Origin: Roseiarcus sp049514155
GTDB taxonomy: Bacteria > Pseudomonadota > Alphaproteobacteria > Rhizobiales > Beijerinckiaceae
Reading direction: 5' to 3'
DNA: 64,000 nt
NCBI RefSeq assembly: GCF_049514155.1
Contig: NZ_JBEKVH010000004.1
Coordinates: forward strand, 1 to 64,000
The notes under the pieces: model-generated
What the model was told of the DNA's origin: nothing
Seen by the model: the letters and a program-made list of their open reading frames with translations, nothing else
The model's database searches: none
Made by a program: the position numbers and the translations under genes
Part shown: one piece after another, positions 60,027-64,000 of the stretch
Position numbering within the stretch: the stretch's first letter is position 1
How the letters are laid out: the number at the start of each line of letters is the position of its first letter

Positions 60027-61280
60027 ATGAACCGCCCAACCGTCCATGTCGTGGGCGCCGGCGTTTCGGGCTTAAGCGCCGCGGTCAGCCTCGCCGCGGC
60101 CGCCGAAGCCCAAATCGTCGTCCACGAGAGCGCCGCGATCGCCGGCGGCCGCCGCCGGCCGCTGTTCGACGAAGCGTCGCAGACGGCGTTCGACAGCGGC
60201 GCCGACTTCGTCCTGTCGAGCTGGACGAGCGCGCTGGCGCTGATCGAGGCGGTTGGCGCTCGCGCGCAATGGCGCGAGGCCGCGCCCGACGGAATCGCCT
60301 TCGCCGATCTGGCGACCGGCGAACGCTGGCGGCTGCGGCTCGGCCGCGGGCGCTTTCCGTGGCGGCTGCTCGACCCGCGCAATCGCCCGCCGGGCGTCGC
60401 GCTCAGCGACTTCTGGCCGGGCGCGCGGCTCGCCCGCGCTCCCGCCGCCGCGCGGCTCGTCGATTACGCGCCGCGCTTCGGCACGGCGGCCGAGCGGGTC
60501 TGGCGGCCGTTCGCGCTCGCCGCGCTCAACGCCGACCTCGAGCGCGCCTCGGCGCGGCTCGCCGGCGCGGCGCTCGCCGCCTCGCGCTGGGGCGGCGCGA
60601 CGCTGCTCAAGCCCTCGCGCGGCTTGGCGCGCGGCCTGGTCGAGCCGGCGCTCAAGACTCTGGCGCGGTGCGGCGCGGCGACCCGTTTCGAGCGCAAGCT
60701 GGTCGGGCTCGCCTTCGCCGATGGGCGCGTCGCGGCGCTCGACTTCGTCCATGACCGCGTCGATCTTGCGCCCGGCGACGCGGTCATCCTGGCGACGCCG
60801 CCGCAGGAAGCGACGGCGTTGGCGCCGGGCCTCGCCGCGCCGCAGGACTTCGCCGCGGCGGTCCATGTTCATTTCGCCGCGCCCGCGGCGCGTGACGCGC
60901 CGCCGATCCTGGGCGTCGCCAACGGCGCGATCCATTGGCTGCTCAGCGGCGAAGACAGCATGACCGCGGTCGTCCGCGACGCCGGCGCGCTGATCGAGCG
61001 ACCGCGCGACCAGCTTGCCGCCGCCGCTTGGCGCGACGTCGCGGCGCTGACCGGCCAGCGCGACGCCGTGCCCGCCTGGCGCGTGGTCAAGCGCAAGCGC
61101 GCCGCCTTCGCCGCGACGCCGGAGCAGGACGCGCTGCGGCCGGGCGGCGACACGCGCTGGTCCAACCTGTTCCTCGCCGGCGCCTATGTGCAGACCGGCC
61201 TGCCCGATTGCCTCGAAGGCTCGGCGCGCTCCGGCGCGATGGCCGCCGAGCGCGTGCGCGCCTGGCTCGCCTCGCGCTGA
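60027..61280 (+). CDS. hpnE: Hydroxysqualene dehydroxylase-like FAD enzyme (HpnE)
   Basis: The 417-residue product is an amine-oxidase-like flavoprotein: VVGAGVSGLSAAVSLAAAA, ESAAIAGGRR, and a C-terminal LFLAGAYVQTGLPDCLEGSARSGAMAAERV that is the HpnE-type ending. HpnE converts hydroxysqualene to squalene in hopanoid synthesis together with HpnC and HpnD, which are not in the window. The Ala/Arg-rich composition is as in its neighbours. Another phytoene-desaturase-like role is possible. Confidence 0.85.
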   Translation: MNRPTVHVVGAGVSGLSAAVSLAAAAEAQIVVHESAAIAGGRRRPLFDEASQTAFDSGADFVLSSWTSALALIEAVGARAQWREAAPDGIAFADLATGERWRLRLGRGRFPWRLLDPRNRPPGVALSDFWPGARLARAPAAARLVDYAPRFGTAAERVWRPFALAALNADLERASARLAGAALAASRWGGATLLKPSRGLARGLVEPALKTLARCGAATRFERKLVGLAFADGRVAALDFVHDRVDLAPGDAVILATPPQEATALAPGLAAPQDFAAAVHVHFAAPAARDAPPILGVANGAIHWLLSGEDSMTAVVRDAGALIERPRDQLAAAAWRDVAALTGQRDAVPAWRVVKRKRAAFAATPEQDALRPGGDTRWSNLFLAGAYVQTGLPDCLEGSARSGAMAAERVRAWLASR

Positions 61281-61284
61281 GCGG

Positions 61285-62448
61285 CTACGCCGCTTCGAGC
61301 AACAGCCGCATCGGGCTGCGGAAGGTCGACGACGGCATCCACGGCGGGTTGTCCTCAACGCGACGATACGCGGGGACGACCTTGTGGAACTCGTCCATCG
61401 CGATCGTCAGCGACAGCCGGGCGATGGTCGCGCCGAGGCAGGCGTGCACAGAGCCGCCGAAGCCGAGATGGCCGCGCGGCTTGCGCGCGAGGTCGTAGAC
61501 GTCGGCGTTGGGATATTGGCGGTCGTCGCGATTGCCCGAGCCATAGGCGAGGCAGACGAAATCGCCGGCGCGCATGCGCTGGCCGTGCAACTCGACGTCC
61601 TGGGTCAGACAGCGGCGGAAGCGCTGCGCCGAGGTGTTGTAGCGCAGCGATTCCTCCATCGCGTCGGGCAGCAGCGCCGGATCGGCCACCAACGCGCGCC
61701 GCGCGTCGGCGAAATCGGCGAGGTTCAGTCCGAACATCGACATGAAGCCGCCGAGCGACTCGGTGCCGGCCATGATCAGCGTCGTCGTCGTCAGCAGCAC
61801 CTCGCGCTCGTCGAGCTTGTCGCCTTCGATCTCGGCGAGCGAGAAATGCGAGATGAGGTCGTTCTGCGGATGGGCGCGCCGCTCGGCGATCACCTTCGCC
61901 GCATAGACCTGCATCCATTCGTAGGCGGCGATGTGTTCCGGCCCCTTGGCGCGGGTGACCGGGTCCGACTGCACCATCATCACTGCGTTCTTCCGCACCG
62001 TCGCCTCGTCGCCGAGCGGCAGGCCGAGCGCGGCGAACAGCACCCTGACTGTGAACTTGGAGCTGAAGTCGTCGATGAAATCGAACCGCTTGCGCCCGCG
62101 CAGGGCCTCAGCCGCTTCGCGCGCGATGTCGCGGATCGGTCCGGTCAGCGAGTCGAGGTTGCGCTTGACGAAGGCGTATTGGATCAGCGCGCGCAGGCGG
62201 TCGTGGCGCGGCGGGTCGGTGGTGCCGAGCGTCGCGCCGGCGCGGTTGGGCAATTCGGTCATCATGTTGCCCTTGGCCGAGGAGAAGCGCCCCCAATCGT
62301 TGAGCGCGGCGACGATGTCGGCGAAGCGCGAGAGGACCCACATGTTGGCCTCCTCGCTCCAGAAGCACGGGAACTCCTCGCGCAGCCGGCGGTAGGCCGG
62401 AAACGGATCGGCGTCGGTCTCGGGGGAAAACGGGTCGAAACGGAACAT
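61285..62448 (-). CDS. Cytochrome P450
   Basis: The 387-residue product has the heme-binding loop HLGFGGSVHACLG near residue 340, the I-helix IMAGTES, the ExxR in ESLRYN and an N-terminal AYRRLREEFPCFW. There is no membrane anchor, so it is a soluble bacterial P450 needing ferredoxin and a reductase, neither of which is in the window. Substrate unknown. It is convergent with hpnE and diverges from a PobR-like AraC regulator, a possible controller. Confidence 0.94.
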   Translation of the reverse strand: MFRFDPFSPETDADPFPAYRRLREEFPCFWSEEANMWVLSRFADIVAALNDWGRFSSAKGNMMTELPNRAGATLGTTDPPRHDRLRALIQYAFVKRNLDSLTGPIRDIAREAAEALRGRKRFDFIDDFSSKFTVRVLFAALGLPLGDEATVRKNAVMMVQSDPVTRAKGPEHIAAYEWMQVYAAKVIAERRAHPQNDLISHFSLAEIEGDKLDEREVLLTTTTLIMAGTESLGGFMSMFGLNLADFADARRALVADPALLPDAMEESLRYNTSAQRFRRCLTQDVELHGQRMRAGDFVCLAYGSGNRDDRQYPNADVYDLARKPRGHLGFGGSVHACLGATIARLSLTIAMDEFHKVVPAYRRVEDNPPWMPSSTFRSPMRLLLEAA

Positions 62449-62663
62449 CGCAACCTCCCTGATGGCGGCCGTCTGCGCCGGCGTCTGTGGACGCGCGCGC
62501 GGGCCGCCTCGTTGGCTTCAGCTTGCCGCGCGGAACGCGGCGGGTCATTGGACGAAGGCGGTCAAATTCTGTACTTTTCCGGCAACTCACGCGGCGCATG
62601 ACGGTCTCGGTCGCCATGGAAAAATCTATCAAAAAAAAGGGGCGCGACGCGGCAGGCGACGAT

Positions 62664-63572
62664 ATGACGCGCGCTGCGCCTGCATTTTCCCTTTATGGCG
62701 AGACGCCGGCCTCGCACGACGACGACTTCGTCCATATCGAGGAGATCGCCGCGCGCTCGCAGCGCTACGCTTGGGAAATCGGCCGCCACGTCCATCACGG
62801 CCTGTGCCAGATCCTCATGCTTTCGGCCGGCGAAGTCGCCTACCGGCTCGACGAAGACGCAGGTTCGAGCGAAGGCCCGTGCGCGCTGGTCGTGCCGCCG
62901 GCGACCGTGCACGCCTTCCGCTTCACCCCGGGCGCCGTCGGCCATGTGCTGACCTTCGCCGAGAGCCGGTTCGTCCACGGCGCGCCGGAGCGTCGCGCCT
63001 TGGTGGAGACGACGTTCGCGCGACCCGCCGCTTTGGCGCTTGATTCGGCCGATCCGGCCGCGGCGCGGCTGGCGCGCCTGATCGGGGAAATCGCCGTCGA
63101 GTTTCGCGAGCGCGGCGCGGGCTGGACGACCGCGGTCGAGGGGTTGACCGCGGCCGCCGTGGCGCTGACCGCGCGGCTGTTGGCGTCGGGCTCGCGAGGG
63201 CAGACGCGCGGCCGCGAGGCCGAGCTCTACGGCCGATTTCGCGCCCTGCTCGAGGCCGCCTACGCGGAGCATCGGCCGGTCGGCTGGTACGCTTCGGCGC
63301 TCGGCGTCTCCGAGAGCCGGCTCGACCGGGCCTCGCGCGCCGTCGCCGGCAAGTCGGCCCACGCGGCGACCCAGGACCGGCTGATGCTCGAGGCGCGCCG
63401 TCGTCTCGCCTATATCGCCGCGCCGGCGACGAAGATCGCCTACGAACTCGGCTTTGCCGACGCGGCCTATTTCTGGCGTTTCTTCCGCCGCCGCGCCGGC
63501 GTCACCCCGGCCGAATTCCGGCGCGAGGCGAGACGGCGGGCGGTCGAGGGCGACGGCGCGGCAAGGGTCTAA
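62664..63572 (+). CDS. AraC-family regulator (PobR/HpaA-like)
   Basis: The 302-residue product has an N-terminal cupin-like effector domain (APAFSLYGETPASHDDDFVHIEEIAARSQRYAWEIGRHVHHGLCQI in fragments) and a C-terminal double HTH with PVGWYASALGVSESRLDRASRAVAG and KIAYELGFADAAYFWRFFRRRAGVTPAEFRR. The N-terminal form is typical of PobR/HpaA regulators of aromatic-acid genes. I start at MTRAAPAF, which fits family starts; ATGs at 62598 and 62616 are alternatives. It diverges from the P450 gene. Confidence 0.9.
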   Translation: MTRAAPAFSLYGETPASHDDDFVHIEEIAARSQRYAWEIGRHVHHGLCQILMLSAGEVAYRLDEDAGSSEGPCALVVPPATVHAFRFTPGAVGHVLTFAESRFVHGAPERRALVETTFARPAALALDSADPAAARLARLIGEIAVEFRERGAGWTTAVEGLTAAAVALTARLLASGSRGQTRGREAELYGRFRALLEAAYAEHRPVGWYASALGVSESRLDRASRAVAGKSAHAATQDRLMLEARRRLAYIAAPATKIAYELGFADAAYFWRFFRRRAGVTPAEFRREARRRAVEGDGAARV

Positions 63573-64000
63573 GCGACGCCGTCGGACGCGCGCAATTCCC
63601 TCAGCGATTGCGAGAGATCGCCGTTGAGATGTTTCAGCGACTCGACGAGCGCGCGACGCTGCTCGCCGCTCCAGCTTTCCAACAGCGTCTCGATGCGCTT
63701 CACGCGCATCGCGCTCGTCGCCGCGCACAAGGCCTCGCCCTTCGCCGTCGTCGCGACGAGATCGCTTCTGCCGTCGTCCGGGTCGGGCTTGCGTCGCGCC
63801 AGGCCGAGCTTCTCCAGCGCGCTCACTTGCCGGGCGATCGTCGAGTGATCGAGCAGGAGGACGTCGGCGAGATCACGGCTGCGGCGCGGGCCTTCGCTCA
63901 ATGTCCTCAGCAGGAGGTGGTGCGATCGCTCCAGCGGATAGCGGCGCTGGCGGTAGATCGCCTCCATCGAGCGCGCCAGCAGAGCGAGCGCGAACTCCAG
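63569..64000 (-). CDS. MarR-family regulator, 5' end outside the window
   Basis: The frame continues to the right edge with the family-like LEFALALLARSMEAIYRQRRYPLERSHHLLLRTL, so the true start is beyond the window rather than at the internal ATG (63967). The winged HTH SRDLADVLLLDHSTIARQVSALEKLGLARRKPDPDDGRSDLVATTAKG is clear. Its stop overlaps that of the convergent AraC gene. Target genes are unknown. Confidence 0.9.
   Translation of the reverse strand: MEFALALLARSMEAIYRQRRYPLERSHHLLLRTLSEGPRRSRDLADVLLLDHSTIARQVSALEKLGLARRKPDPDDGRSDLVATTAKGEALCAATSAMRVKRIETLLESWSGEQRRALVESLKHLNGDLSQSLRELRASDGVA

Noticed and set aside
61285..62448. P450 as CYP199A-type 4-methoxybenzoate demethylase because of the PobR-like neighbour
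   Set aside because: The N-terminal and heme-loop sequence does not resemble what I recall of CYP199A; no ferredoxin gene is beside it.

Overview
The window looks like chromosomal DNA of a GC-rich alphaproteobacterium, most likely of the order Hyphomicrobiales (Rhizobiales). The support is a SciP homologue, a DUF1465/RcdA-type gene and a PdhS/DivJ-like kinase (all CtrA cell-cycle network), two phasins, an HpnE-type hopanoid enzyme, glycolate and lactate oxidation operons, rhizobial-style palindromic intergenic repeats, and a tRNA-His without the otherwise universal G-1. Genus-level placement is not possible from the sequence alone. No phage, insertion sequence or CRISPR array was seen.

Layout. 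1-1130: tail of a sugar kinase and a HAD phosphatase. 1630-8630: bidirectional [NiFe]-hydrogenase operon hoxEFUYH with the maturation protease hoxW on the opposite strand. HoxF carries a large C-terminal GltD/NfnB-like flavoprotein half, the most unusual gene architecture in the window. 8673-15934: LacI-type repressor diverging from an RbsA/C/B-type sugar ABC transporter operon with a sugar isomerase/epimerase and a Gfo/Idh/MocA dehydrogenase. 15984-21543: fumC, then the trehalose operon otsB-GH15-otsA. 21625-29534: mixed genes (VOC protein with a WYL regulator, MFS carrier, cold-shock protein, Ada/Ogt-type repair regulator, DUF2461 protein, peroxiredoxin, a TetR relative without its DNA-binding helices, DUF302 protein), interspersed with palindromic repeats.

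29700-38975: two oxidation systems for 2-hydroxy acids, glcDEF and lutABC, separated by an SDR gene and pncB. 39058-43140: cell-envelope and secreted proteins (L,D-transpeptidase, CAP-domain lipoprotein, DUF2147, LprI/DUF3298). 43151-46707: a GGDEF protein and a PdhS-like histidine kinase. 46937-47883: two phasins, followed by tRNA-His.

48104-53684: a type I secretion ABC transporter and membrane-fusion protein divergent from a calpain-family (C2) cysteine protease with an N-terminal adhesin-like repeat, a probable secretion substrate. 53694-59684: nth, DUF2244, Sel1-repeat protein, a ThiE-like protein, an RcdA-like gene, DUF1192, mnmA and sciP. TTAA-N7-TTAA-type CtrA boxes lie upstream of the RcdA-like gene and of sciP, and a third precedes a possible leftward small transcript with its own intrinsic terminator. 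60027-64000: hpnE, a cytochrome P450 divergent from a PobR-like AraC regulator, and the 3' part of a MarR gene.

Overall this is core-genome-like DNA with tightly packed, often ATGA-overlapping operons. The leads that stand out are the fused diaphorase of the Hox hydrogenase, the calpain/type I secretion pair, the headless TetR beside two intact operators, and the CtrA-box-linked candidate small RNA.
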